Source: Paraspadella gotoi
Lineage: Eukaryota > Chaetognatha
Direction of reading: 5' to 3'
NCBI GenBank assembly: GCA_051294375.1
Contig: CM119266.1
Coordinates: forward strand, 18,284,087-18,348,086
Length of the DNA stretch: 64,000 nucleotides
Made by a program: the position numbers and the translations under genes. The number at the start of each line of letters is the position of its first letter. Positions within the stretch are counted from its first letter, which is position 1. Of this stretch, positions 28,954-39,690 are shown one piece after another. Below the pieces are notes generated by a model that worked only from the letters and a program-made list of their open reading frames with translations, was not told where the DNA came from and ran no database searches.

Positions 28954-31900
28954 TCAAATGAGATCGCTCTGCAAAATTGTTGCCAACATCTTGCGGTCCT
29001 CTTGCAACGCCTTTTCTAATTCTATCTCGTCCAGCAATAAATTAATCTGCGAAAAATAAAAGTCGTGTGAAGCTAGAAATAGGAGTGGGAGGGTCACAGA
29101 CCAGACGGAACAGTGTCCAATGCTTCTACGCTCCAATCTCTGACGCGGACCCACCTTGGAATCTCTAGTGATCTTCTCTCGTTTGAGGCTGAGAATCCCC
29201 GTGGCTTCGATGTTTGAAAGAATTGAGAGAAACTCCCCCTGGTCGCTGCTCCCGCCCTCTGTCATTCCGGCCACGAAGCCTTTTCGCTGACAGACCTGAC
29301 AAAGAATGGCGAACAGTTGACGTAGAATGATAAAGATTGACAAATATGATTAAGTATTATGGCAACGGGGAGACATGTGTGATGCCTGGGGTGCGAGGCA
29401 TCTCCCGACAGCTGGAGCTCGGAGCTTTGGACGGCAGTGACCACCCCATGTCACTGTTTATGCCGACACCATCACACTTAACCAGCGAGACCGTGAGGGT
29501 ATTGAACCAGGAACTCATGGTGAACGAACCTACTCGTTATTGTCCAATCCAATGGGACGAGACGAATTTAGGATTCGCCACATAATAATTATAATTAGAC
29601 TTATTCAATCTCCGTCCAACCCCTCTCTCTCTCTCACCTTCTTATAAACGTCATGCAACGCTCCGACTGTCACGGCCTTCGACCCTTTCCTCTTCTTGTG
29701 CAGCAACACGACGCAGCAGATGATCACTTTTTGCTGTAGCGTCAACGTGCTGCCACCGCTGCTGCCATTTCCGGCGGCGCTCCCCGCCGTGGCCGAAACG
29801 GCAGCATTCTCGTAGACGCCGGAGAGGACGCGCATGACGTGAGCGATGCCGACCTTTTTTGGGGGCGCCGATGGAGGAGGAGGAGGAGGGAGGTGAGAAG
29901 AAGGGGAGGAGGATGGGGAGGAAGAGGGAGTAGAGTAGGCCGAGGATTTCTCCACCATTTCGACTGCGTAACGACAGGCGTCGAGGGCTGAGAAAAAAAA
30001 TTACGGGCGATGGTTAAATACTCGTTTGGTTTTCAAACTTACCTATTCCGACGCAAAACATTTTTTAAAGATTTGATTAAGCATTCTTCACCCCTCCGCC
30101 GCCGCCTCTCGCACTTACCTTTCCTGGCGTCGCCCGAGACGGCGGCGACTTTCTTGGCGCAGAAGAGCAGCGCCGATTTGTCGACGAGGGAATCGGGTGT
30201 CGCTGTTGTTGTGTCGGGTGAACTCTCTCGACTCGAGAGACGATAGGTGAGATGTCGAGTAGTTCCGATTGACTGGTGGGGTGAGGAGAGTGGGGGGGGT
30301 CAATGATGAAGAGAGTAAGGAAGTGTGTTGAGTTAAAGTTGAAAAAGATAGGAACAAAATGATATATATATGTAGTCGGGTATTGCCTAGGTTCACCCCG
30401 CCTATAAGCATGAGACTTTCAGTTGTGACCCGGTGGCTCATGACTACTCGGTACCGGGTTCAATCCCAACCCGGTACCTACCCATGCGGGAAGCGTGAGG
30501 ACAGCCGTAAGACGCCTTGGGGGTGTGGCAAACCCTCAAGCCTGGTTCCAAGCCCAGGACCCGTTCCATGGCAGCTAGAGGGGGTTATAGAAGTTACGGA
30601 TAGTCATCTTCAGCCCACTTAGCGCCTTATCCACATATATAATTCCCAGTTTTTAAAATTCAAACGTTTATACAAATTATTGACTACCGTTCTCTTAAAT
30701 GAAGAATAATTAGAAGATTTCAAAAGGAGTAAAAGTAGAGACCAAATTTAGCCAAAATCTTTCTTACATTCTACAACGCCCTCAGCCAAATTCCAAACCT
30801 GTAAGGCGCGAAGTTGAGCGTCCTCGGCCTCCGATCGGCCCGCGCCTGAAGACGAGGCAAAATTCTGTCCGTCAAATCGAGGGAGTTTGCCACGCCAACC
30901 AGAATCAGTCGGGAAGAAGGCAGAAGGGTCCACTCAAACAAGGTGTAGAGTACGTCCTAGATAGTGAAGATATAAGTGAGATGAGAGTTGCATTGCTTTG
31001 CGTTACTTTACATTTCGATCGGTTACATTTCAATTTATAAGGGTGTCAAAGAGTATGAACTAACCTGGTTGTTGTTGTCTCCCAGTTGATCCATCTCGTC
31101 GAGGAAGAGAAGCACCGGCTTCCCCTTCCCCGTCATGACTTTCTCTACCGCCTTCGCCGCCGCCTTCGATCCGCCCTTCGCCGCTGACGAAGACTTGGCG
31201 GTCGACGTTTCATGCAGGATCTTGGAGAAGATCATGGAGCTGAAAGAATGAGGATGAGGAGAAGGGGGCAGGGGTGGTTGACAGAAATTAAATTCACACT
31301 AGGCAGTGTCATACAATAAATGTAATTAGTACGGTGGACTAAAATCCACCAACCGTTCATCAGCGGCCATTAATGCAGGAGGCAAGTCATTCGCCTCCCA
31401 ACCCAAAAAGGTCCAGGATTCTAGCCCGGTGGTCGCCTCGCAGTTAAGAGGGACGGGGCGCTTAACCCGCCTGTAACACTGTGTTACAGCCCGATCCAAA
31501 GCTCAGGGACTGCTTATATTAAACGGTTCTGTCACTTACACAACAAATATTACCGTCTCTTCATTAGTAAAAATTATAATCCATACAGATTACCAAAGAT
31601 TTTATAGAATATAGATATACAATTATACATTGTACAATGTACATTCTACAGTAGAGTGGAGCACTTGGGAACAAAAATTTTATTTGAGTGAACAAACAAG
31701 GATATTTAGATGTGAGATAGTATTATTAAGGTGTACAAAAAGTATTTTGCTTATATTGTTTGGGGAACATTATCATTAATTACAATCAAATTTTTTAAAA
31801 AAATGTATTAAAGATTCTGATTCTTCATAAAAAGTTAGATCCAAAATATAAAATATGTTATTCAAAATTGTAATGTCTTCAGTATTAAAAATAGAAAAAA

Positions 31901-32964
31901 AAGGTTAAAATTCATTTTTTTTACGCTCTGTTGAAAAAACTATTATAAAATTAATATAACAAATATAAAAATTGTCCATTCATTTAATAAATAAGCTATC
32001 TTGCCCCTGTCTTTGAACAGGCTTTGGTAGTTTAAAGCCTCCATCATTCTTACAAAATAATGACATCGTAGGTCCCTGCAAGCTTTCAATCAAGACTCCC
32101 ACAGTCTCGTTTAATCACTCCCAGATATATATATATGATAAAACGTTTTAATCATTTTTCGCAGCTTTAACCTAAAAATATCATAAAACATTTTACAAAA
32201 ATTATTCAGTTTTTTTCCGGCGAATCCAAAACAGTTCTTAAAATTAAAAAAATATGATTTTGAAATTTTATAATTTTATAAAGATATTACAACCAAAAAA
32301 AATCAATTTAAGATACTGTTATACAATTTCTTTTTTAAAACAGCTTAATTATTTTTATTACATATATAAAAGCTGTAAAAAAACATTGTTCCATCGCTCA
32401 GTCTCTTCATCACTCCACCCTATTGTAAAGTGTATACCATATATCTCTTGGACCTATTACATTATGTAGCTATAGGACCTTTGACAACAATGATAGCAAC
32501 TGTACAAACTAATCGTTAGCTACCTGTTCCTAATAGACATGCAATTGATGTAAACGGTAATGCATTTGGAAGAGTTTTTGTATTCGTGGATAATCGTGTT
32601 GATCGTCGCGGTTTTTCCCGTCCCTGGTGCGCCTGGTATTTAATTAATGTTAATGTTCAGTTGTCCATTAAATATACATAATAGTAAAACTGATCATCAA
32701 AAAGTTTTAGCACGACACAATCGTGTTACAAATAAGTCGTAATGAAGTTTACAACATCATTACGAACGCACCCAAACCCTCAACCTTGGCCTTACCCGAG
32801 ACATACAGCGCCGCCGCTTTTCCATCTCTCACGTTCTCTTCGATGAAAGAAACGATCTCCGTCCTCTCCGCGTGGCGTCCCTTAAGATCACCCGGTGTCG
32901 CCGTGTGGAACGCCTTGCGCGCAGCCGCGTACGGAGACGGGGTCGTCGTCGTCTCAAGATCCAT
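28954..32964 (-). CDS. CDC6: CDC6 replication-licensing ATPase
   Basis: Minus-strand exons: 32796-32964 (start uncertain), 32524-32632, 31065-31239, 30799-30956, 30119-30272, 29638-29987, 29155-29295, 28954-29046. Key motifs: ARKAFHTATPGDLKGR just before the AAA+ core; Walker A GAPGTGKTA across the first junction; INCMSIRN; Walker B PVLLFLDEMDQL; DVLYTLFEW and VANSLDLTDRILPRLQAR (sensor region); FCAKKVAAVSGDARK; a winged-helix C-terminus with VCQRKGFVAG and ILSLKRE. CDC6 loads MCM helicase onto ORC at origins. ATG 32964 gives a short N-terminus; the usual Cdk-site region may be in an unseen upstream exon. Junctions keep phase except 30799 to 30272, where frames disagree, so a micro-exon or error is likely. 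The winged-helix exon has a Pro/Ser-rich insert. Intron 29296-29637 holds a tRNA-like repeat. Confidence 0.92.
30370..30640 (+). repeat. tRNA-derived SINE, copy in CDC6 intron
   Basis: A-box-like TGGCTCATGACTACTCGG (about 30434) and B box GGGTTCAATCCC (30456-30467) are followed by a body ending GGATAGTCATCTTCAGCCCA. Parts of the same body recur at 36720-36900 and 59755-59815. Inserted in reverse to the CDC6 gene. Confidence 0.6.
31325..31540 (+). repeat. SINE-like repeat in CDC6 intron
   Basis: A B-box-like GGATTCTAGCCC near 31415 and the tail TTAACCCGCCTGTAAC recall the minus-strand repeat at 17560-17705. It lies in the large CDC6 intron 31240-32523. Confidence 0.4.
31970..32125 (-). repeat. 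Interspersed repeat family S, copy 2
   Basis: AATAAATAAGCTATCTTGCC, AGGTCCCTGCAAGCTTTCAA and CAAGACTC match the complement of 60785-60900. It lies in a CDC6 intron. Confidence 0.6.
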
Positions 32965-34493
32965 GAGCGAGACGTTGATGACGCTTGGGAGTCTCACTAT
33001 GACGAGGTGGTAACGTCTTTTCGCGGTGAAAAGTTTGGGAGAGTCTTTTAGAGTGGAATGTAACGTAATTAGGGCACAATTTGATGCTTTTCAATGATTA
33101 TAAATTCGGAAAAAAAATATCACTATGGCGAAGCCGGTGTTTAGGCCTGAAATAGCAAACAAATACATTTAGGTCGTTTGGATAATTACATTTTAGGCAA
33201 AATTTTACAATAGAGCTTTTGGAAACGGCCCGGAGGCGTGGCTGGGGTAGGCAGCAATGAGGTCGTCCCGAAACTGGCGGGCCACGATTCAGTCAGAAAT
33301 CTTCTTTCAGATTATCGAGGCTTCGATTTCAAAACGAAATCCCACAAAAATGAGACTTATATAATTATTCCCGAAAAAATAATCAATAAACCTTAAAAAA
33401 TCAAACATTGAAAAACGACATAAAAGAGGAAACTTTTTTCTGGAAAAAGAAAAGAAAGACGGGCGTTGGTTCCAGGGCGCGAATCAGGGCCGGCGCCCAA
33501 TTCCGCCTTTGTTTACTTCTCTTCCCTCGCGCCGCAGATTTGAATGACGACGACGACGACGGAGAAGACGGGAACAAAAACAAAAGACAATGTATGTACT
33601 ACGTATTTATGACATAATTATGTAAAAATATATATGTATATATAAAATATTAGATTTTAAAATATTTTAAAATCAAAATAACTTAAGATAGTGAAACAAG
33701 TAATTTTTCAATTTTCATTTATATTTACTTATTATCAGTCATAAATAAACTTCTCTACTTTTATTAATATATATATTGAAACTTTTTCTTTATTGAAGTA
33801 TTTTACTGGATGTAGATCAGCTTTTCGCCGTTTATACTTCTTCTGTATACTAGCAAAAAAACATTTAATAAATAGAAAAGGTAAATAGAATCACATTTAT
33901 TGCAACGATGAACAAGGAATGATTAGATTTGGAGATATTGTGGCGGTATATTCACACCGTCTTACGTCCACCATCGTTTAGCCAATACCATTGCCTCAGG
34001 GGGAACGCGCCATCCCAGGCTTAGCGTTGCATCGACAGACCTAACGACTTCCTTCTGCGTTGGCAAAGAGAAACTGTCCTCGGATAACCGCGCCAGAGAC
34101 TAGAGGCGTCACTGAGGGCTTTTGCCATAATATAATTAATAACTCTAAGATTCTTCTCTACTCTCTAGAAAACTCTAGAAACAAAATTCGTTTTTAATTA
34201 TTCGATTTCCTTTTTTTATTGCCTTCTGCATTCGAATTGTAGTCAAGCATTATTTAAAAATTGGAAATTAAACTTTCAAACTTTTCAATTGAAGCACGAA
34301 CAAAAGCCAATTAACATCTCACATTTACCTCAAATGGTGGATCACCGGAGTGAAATATCTAAAAACTTAAAAAGCTGTTTTGCACATTTTGACAATCGAC
34401 ATGGCAGTTTCAAACCATCTAAATCTAAGAAAACTACATTTAAAATAGCTATTAGCAATGAAAGATTAGGCGGCTGTGATCCCTTGAGAGGCA
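32965..34493. other. CDC6 upstream region and spacer
   Basis: TTTTCGCGG at 33018-33026 resembles an E2F site 54 bp upstream of the CDC6 ATG. A GC-rich patch at 33225-33560 includes a (GAC)n run but no clear exon. 33940-34130 carries a repeat starting TGTGGCGGTATATTCACACC, whose opening motif recurs at 16575-16600. The rest is AT-rich. Confidence 0.4.
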
Positions 34494-34992
34494 TCAATAC
34501 TTGTGGCTTTCCGTACCTCCGTGCCCAAAACCTCCAGGGCCAAAGAGAGCCGAGTAGCAGGGCCTATGACAATACGGTTTGCCTGAAAACAGCAAAAATT
34601 TAGTTGGAGTGATTTTTAAACATCTAGTAAAATTTATGTCTTTATTTAATTTTAATTAATAGTTAAAAGTGTCTCGAATTTTAAAAGTTAAAACTATTTA
34701 AATTTAAACCGTCAATCATGACGTACCGCAACATTGTATCCAATCAATCAATCAATTTATCGCTTTACCTTCATGCTCGGCGTGACTTCCCGGCGACAGC
34801 GTTTTAGAACATTTTGCGCATCTGTAACCAAAAAAACCTGTTTAACTATCCCTCTTCAAGGTCATGAGATTAGTAAGCTAAGTCATTAAAGTCGCCCAGA
34901 GACCTGAGACATCCGCGGTGCCAGTCTTTGCCCAGCGATGTTACCTTCTCCGCGAAGTAAACCTCTTTAGTACAAGTGGGACACTTAGGCAT
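34494..34992 (-). CDS. CRIP1: Cysteine-rich (CRIP1-type) single-LIM protein
   Basis: Three minus-strand exons, 34904-34992, 34769-34821 and 34494-34582, with phases 2 and 1 at the junctions, give 76 residues from ATG 34992, the usual CRIP1 length. One LIM domain fills the protein: [45 protein letters not shown]. It is followed by the short Gly-rich CRIP tail ([10 protein letters not shown]) and an SHKY end. All zinc ligands are present. CRIP1 proteins are small cytosolic or nuclear LIM adaptors of unclear biochemical role. Its LIM type is the one that also opens the neighbouring RASSF protein, but here the domain is cut by two introns while the RASSF LIM lies mostly in one exon. Confidence 0.93.
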
Positions 34993-37324
34993 CGCTCGCT
35001 GTTAATGATAAAAAAATTATATATTTCGACTGGTACTTTATATTATAGAAAAAGTGTCACATGACGCAGCAAATAGTCTTTTTTAAACAGTTTTTTTTCA
35101 TTCGACCGCTTTTGATTAACTTGGTTTCTAGATTATTTAAATTTATTTTTTTTCCCTCCTATGACTCTTTCTCACTTACTTGTTATATTTTAACAGAAGC
35201 GTCGGAAAGTAATAAAATCCGTAACTTTTTGTCAAGAAAAGTAAAATTTTTTTCAAAGAATTTCTCAAATATTTTTGAGGTTTTTTTATATAACGCGTTT
35301 CGTAGTCGCTCAAAAATGCGGGCGTGTTCCCTCGAGACGAGAAATTTGTCGTGATTAAACGAAAACCTCTCGCGCTGTTGTTTGGAGTCGAGAGTCTTCT
35401 TCCTCCTCACCTGTTTTCTTCCTCCTCTTTTTTTTCTTTCGCTTCTCTTCCTCTTCCTCCTTACTTATTCTGCGCAACATTGCACTATCATCGAAATAAT
35501 TTTTTTTCTCGGAAAAAGTGTGTCCATCGTACAAAATATATATGCTTTTAATTAATTAGGGACTATCATCGGAAACCTCTCAAGCAATATCAGTTGTCAA
35601 AATCATTTCTTTAGGAGATATAAGGCTTTTCTCTATTTCAGACTCACTTTGTCGAGCTATATTCCAGGAACTTTATGATGAATTTACTTTTTTTTTAAAT
35701 ATTGATAAACAACTGGATACCAAGCATGGATTAAATACAAATTTGTTCTAAAAAGGTTTTACTGTATCTGAGTTTTTGAAAACTAGCTTAAAATATAAAG
35801 GGAATCATGGGGAATCACTACCATTCTAATTAAATATAATGATTGATATTATAACGCACTTGATGTGTTCGGGATTTCATCCGCAACGATCCGCAAATGA
35901 GTAATGCCAAAATGATTTTCAAATTAATTTTTTTTTCTAACACCCCGATAAGAACCATTTACTAAGTAAATTATTTTTTAACTGCGATTTTGAAGTGGTT
36001 TAACTTATTGAATCATTTTTTTCTCTTTAAAATTTCATTTTACCGTATTTGAGAGGTAAAAATAATTAAATAAGCCAAAAAAAATCCGCTTAGCGTTTGA
36101 TTCATCTTTAGGAAACGTAAAAAATAAAATGAAACATTTTTGTCCTTTTTGGAAATATTAAAAATTTATGGGAATAACCTCAAAGTTTTCAAGAATTACT
36201 CGTGTTAAGCTATCCGAATATGTCATTAAGTATAATTTTTCCGATTTTAACGTTCACTTCGATCATAGTGCATTGCCTCACTTTGAGTTGGAATCATCTT
36301 CGTTCTTTACTTCTTACCTTTCTCCTTACCACTTACCACTCATTGTTTTTCTAGTTTTCTTTTTATTTCTACAAAAACCAATTGTTTGAATCAGTAGTTT
36401 GGCATGATTCTTTCAATAGTGACCCAGAGGATTTTTTTTTTCTCTGAAAGAAAACAGAGCAAACAAATAATTGAGGAAATGGTTGCAAAAAGTTTCTAAA
36501 CGCGAACAAAAAAGAAAAAGAAAAAAGAGATCAGGGGACAAAGTCAAGCAACTCCATCCACATGAGGCGGCAACTCAATCAAGGGACTTCGGGAAGTAAG
36601 CAGGTCCCCATTCTCGCTCTGAAGGCAGACAGAAAGTCTCTCAAAAAAGTGCTTTGACGTTTTGCTGATGTCTAAGCCTACATTCGTTGCTGCATTCGCT
36701 CCTTGAGTGCAGCAATCTGCCTGACCAATTTGTCCATAAGGTACCGGGATCGATCAACGGTTCCCAAACCGAGGACCCGTTCCGTTACTGGCGAGGGGGA
36801 TAAAGAGGTTACGGTTATTAGTCTTCAGCCTACGAGAATCCACGTCTTACTATCCAGGAGTTCTTCTTCATTCTTACCCATTCAGGCTTGAATTTTATTT
36901 TATTCAAAATCAACTTTCCAAATGTTTAATCCGCAATTGAAATTAATTCATTATGTAAAACGAGAAGTTCTGACGAATTTCGATTCGTATTGCCTAGTAG
37001 ACGACGATGACATTTAAAAGTATATACTTTGAATTTTTATTATCATCAAGTTAGATTTTCTGTTTTCATGTTTCTGAATGAGAATTATCAATAACTTTTT
37101 TCAATTGTGTTTTCGTAGACGGTCCCAATTCTACTTACGTACTTTGATAACCGACAACTAGCTAAATAGCGAAAATTGGAAGCTTTAAGCTTAATTTCAC
37201 AATCAATAACAGCTATATAGAAACAACATTTTTTTTAATAAATGTTTAAAAATAAAAACATCCGTCTAAGGATATAAAACGATTCGATGTCAAACAATGA
37301 TGAAAAAAATAAGTCGATTTAATT
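34993..37324. other. Intergenic, AT-rich
   Basis: No supported exon. 36720-36900 holds a partial copy of the SINE seen at 30370-30640 (shared AGGACCCGTTCC and GTTACGGTTATTAGTCTTCA-like tail). 35400-35470 is a CT-rich run. Confidence 0.5.
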
Positions 37325-38482
37325 TTATCCTTTAAAACTGAATTTAACAGTTTTCGCGTTTCTCATGTGCAAAAATTCGTGCTCCTTCAACGACGACTTC
37401 CAACGCGTGGAGAATTTGCACAATGAACAGCGAAAGGGTTTGTCCCCTCGATGTATCGATTGGTGACACTTGAGGCTTTGCAACCAACGCGTGGAAAAAT
37501 CACAAACGTCGCAATGAAACTTTTCAGGCAGAATTACTTTTTTCTTTTCCTTTTCGATTTTCACGATTTCAACGAAACCTTTTTCGTCTTGAGTGTAATC
37601 GTACTCGAACTTCCATCTGGCGGTCAGAGGACAAAACCGTCGACTCTTTTTGAGCATTTTATCCTCGGAGAGACGCGCCGCTTGAAGCTTTAAACTGGTG
37701 GCCCCACCCGCGGGGTACGGACCCATCCGAGTTTTGAGCGGACGTTCGCTCGGGTGGGTGCATTTCTTGAGAGGAGCTCCGGCGCGTCGTTTCGTGTTGA
37801 ACTGACAGAATCGGCAGGTGTTGTTGTTTGGATTCGCTTGATTAGAATCGTGAGTGGAGTGAGATTCAGGTTGAGTCGTGGATTCATTTCGCATCGCGGA
37901 TTCATCGTCTGTAGATTCATCGACGTCAAGCTGCGATTCTTCTTTAATGATGACGTCACTAAGTCCGACATTTTGATGGTTTAAAAATGAAGAATCGATT
38001 ACTTTTTTTCGAATCGTCTCCGACGAATCCTTATCATATTCGTTGAAAGCATCTTGCTCCTGCTTGATAAGTGGTAAAGGTTTCTCGTTTGGAGAGATTG
38101 GTTGATTGGTTTCTGGAGATGAATTTGGAATTGAATGCTTGACGTCTTGCAACGCGGAATGTTTAATGTCTGTTGGATGATCATCATCAACGACGCATTG
38201 CAAGGCCGAGTGATTGACATCCAGCTGGACTTCGTGTTTGATTTCCAGCGACGTCGAGCAAGACGATGGACCAACGGAGTGAGACGCGCCGTAACCTAAG
38301 AGACAGTCGAGTCCGCCGCCTCCGATCGACGACGACAAAACTCGATCTTCTTCTGTTTCTATTTCTCGCTTGACGATCGGAAACGAGGCTCGCCATGTGG
38401 GCGTGTTCTCAACTCCAGAGTCCTCGTTACGTCTTTCGATTTTGCGGCGAAGAATTTCATGAATGGAAGCGAGGGACGACAT
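37325..38482 (-). CDS. C2H2 zinc-finger protein with IKxE motifs
   Basis: Single open exon, 385 codons, ATG 38482. Two classical C2H2 fingers sit at the C-terminus (about 322-344 and 350-372). They are near-duplicates sharing a CxxC-x-FSTRW-xx-SLK-x-H core and are joined by a TGEKP-like linker (RGDKP). A possible third Cys/His cluster lies near residue 230 (CRFCQF...CTH). The N-terminal half is acidic and disordered and carries four psi-K-x-E motifs (VKRE, IKHE, IKQE, IKEE), the consensus for SUMO attachment, typical of repressors. The protein is probably a nuclear DNA-binding factor. No orthologue is recognised. Confidence 0.8.
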   Translation of the reverse strand: MSSLASIHEILRRKIERRNEDSGVENTPTWRASFPIVKREIETEEDRVLSSSIGGGGLDCLLGYGASHSVGPSSCSTSLEIKHEVQLDVNHSALQCVVDDDHPTDIKHSALQDVKHSIPNSSPETNQPISPNEKPLPLIKQEQDAFNEYDKDSSETIRKKVIDSSFLNHQNVGLSDVIIKEESQLDVDESTDDESAMRNESTTQPESHSTHDSNQANPNNNTCRFCQFNTKRRAGAPLKKCTHPSERPLKTRMGPYPAGGATSLKLQAARLSEDKMLKKSRRFCPLTARWKFEYDYTQDEKGFVEIVKIEKEKKKVILPEKFHCDVCDFSTRWLQSLKCHQSIHRGDKPFRCSLCKFSTRWKSSLKEHEFLHMRNAKTVKFSFKG

Positions 38483-39023
38483 CGTCTGTTGAAGAGGAGG
38501 AGATCATCGGAAGAGGAAGGGTTAGTTTAGTTAGTTTAGTTTAGTTTAATTTTTGGGAATTAGTTGGATTCCTATACACAGTAAAAACGAAAAGAGATAA
38601 AAAAATCAGGCCAAGTTAATGTTCTCGATATTTCTCCTTATTAAAATAAATCCGAGGCCTATAATTTTGCTCGTCTCATGTTTAATAATTGTTTATCGAT
38701 GAATGATTAATTAATATCAAATTTTAATCTCCACGGGCTCACAAGTTTGTAAGCATACAGCGTTCAACTACAGCGTTGGCAGCGTTTTTTTTTTTCTGAA
38801 AGGAAAAAGGAAAACAACAATGTTACTCATTCTGAAGAATTGGATGTTAAGCAATTGTATGGTCAACATTGAAATAAAATATAAAAATGAAAATGAGAGC
38901 AGAGAGTTTTCATGTTAAATGGGAGCGAGCAGACAATTTTTAATTTTGTTTTGAGTATTTGAATGTTTTGGAACATTATAGGAAAGTTGCTATTAAAGAA
39001 GAAGCGTTTAATAGTTGGTTGGG

Positions 39024-39290
39024 TCAACGTCTCGGTTTGTAAGCAAGTTTGCGTTGCCTCGTTGTAGAGCGACTGAGGCGCTGAAAAAAGAATTTACATT
39101 CTCGGGAGTCGTTTTTTCCCCATTGTCGAGCGTTTTGGTGGGCCAAGGCTTTGAGGAAGACCAGAGCTTCCCTGTCACAACCGCCGAAGGTTTCTAAAAT
39201 AAGAGGCTGAAAATATATTCCTTGGAACTGACAGTTGGCAAAGTGGCCGCGCATTTTGGCTGATTTCCGCATCTCAATATCGGCAGCGTT
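39024..39290 (-). pseudogene. Reverse-transcriptase C-terminal remnant (non-LTR type)
   Basis: On the minus strand the frame reads NAADIEMRKSAK, then FQPLILETFGG, DREALVFLKAL, and a FFQRLS end before the stop. This order (AA..R..K, FQP-x-x-x-ET-x-G, FL-x-x-L, FQRLS) is the C-terminal tail seen after the RT domain in many animal reverse-transcriptase-like ORFs. No RT core lies upstream, so this is a 5'-truncated relic. A short GCGACGCAG triplicate at about 39320-39345 lies next to it. Confidence 0.55.
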
Positions 39291-39690
39291 TGACATGTTA
39301 GCGTCAAGAATTTTCGAGACGCAGCGACGCAGCGACGCAGCGATCCCGGTTCCCTCTCCGACGCAGCTGATCCTCTCTATTCCGGCTTCATCGACCCCTG
39401 ACGTCGTCTTTTCTAAATATCCTTGTTCTTTTGTTGCCAAAGAGTTAACATACATATGATAATTGATATCAATCAATTCTGATAATTATTTATTAACCGA
39501 GTAATTTTGATAAATAGTTCATAAATTAGACACTGGTAATTTTAACAAAAATGGTGATTTCAATTATACAATCGAAATAAATTAAAAAAGAAAAAATACG
39601 AAAAGTGAAAAACACATGAGACAAATTTTCTTTTTTTATTACGCCTTACGCGCCGAACAATTTACCTTTTGACCTCTTTAAATGTATAGT

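Noticed and set aside
29346-29590. 82-codon plus-strand frame in a CDC6 intron
   Set aside because: The sequence has a tRNA-like B-box on the minus strand and looks like a SINE fragment, not a gene.
30433-30485. Possible tRNA gene
   Set aside because: A and B boxes are present but no full cloverleaf can be drawn, and the body recurs elsewhere with a SINE-type tail.
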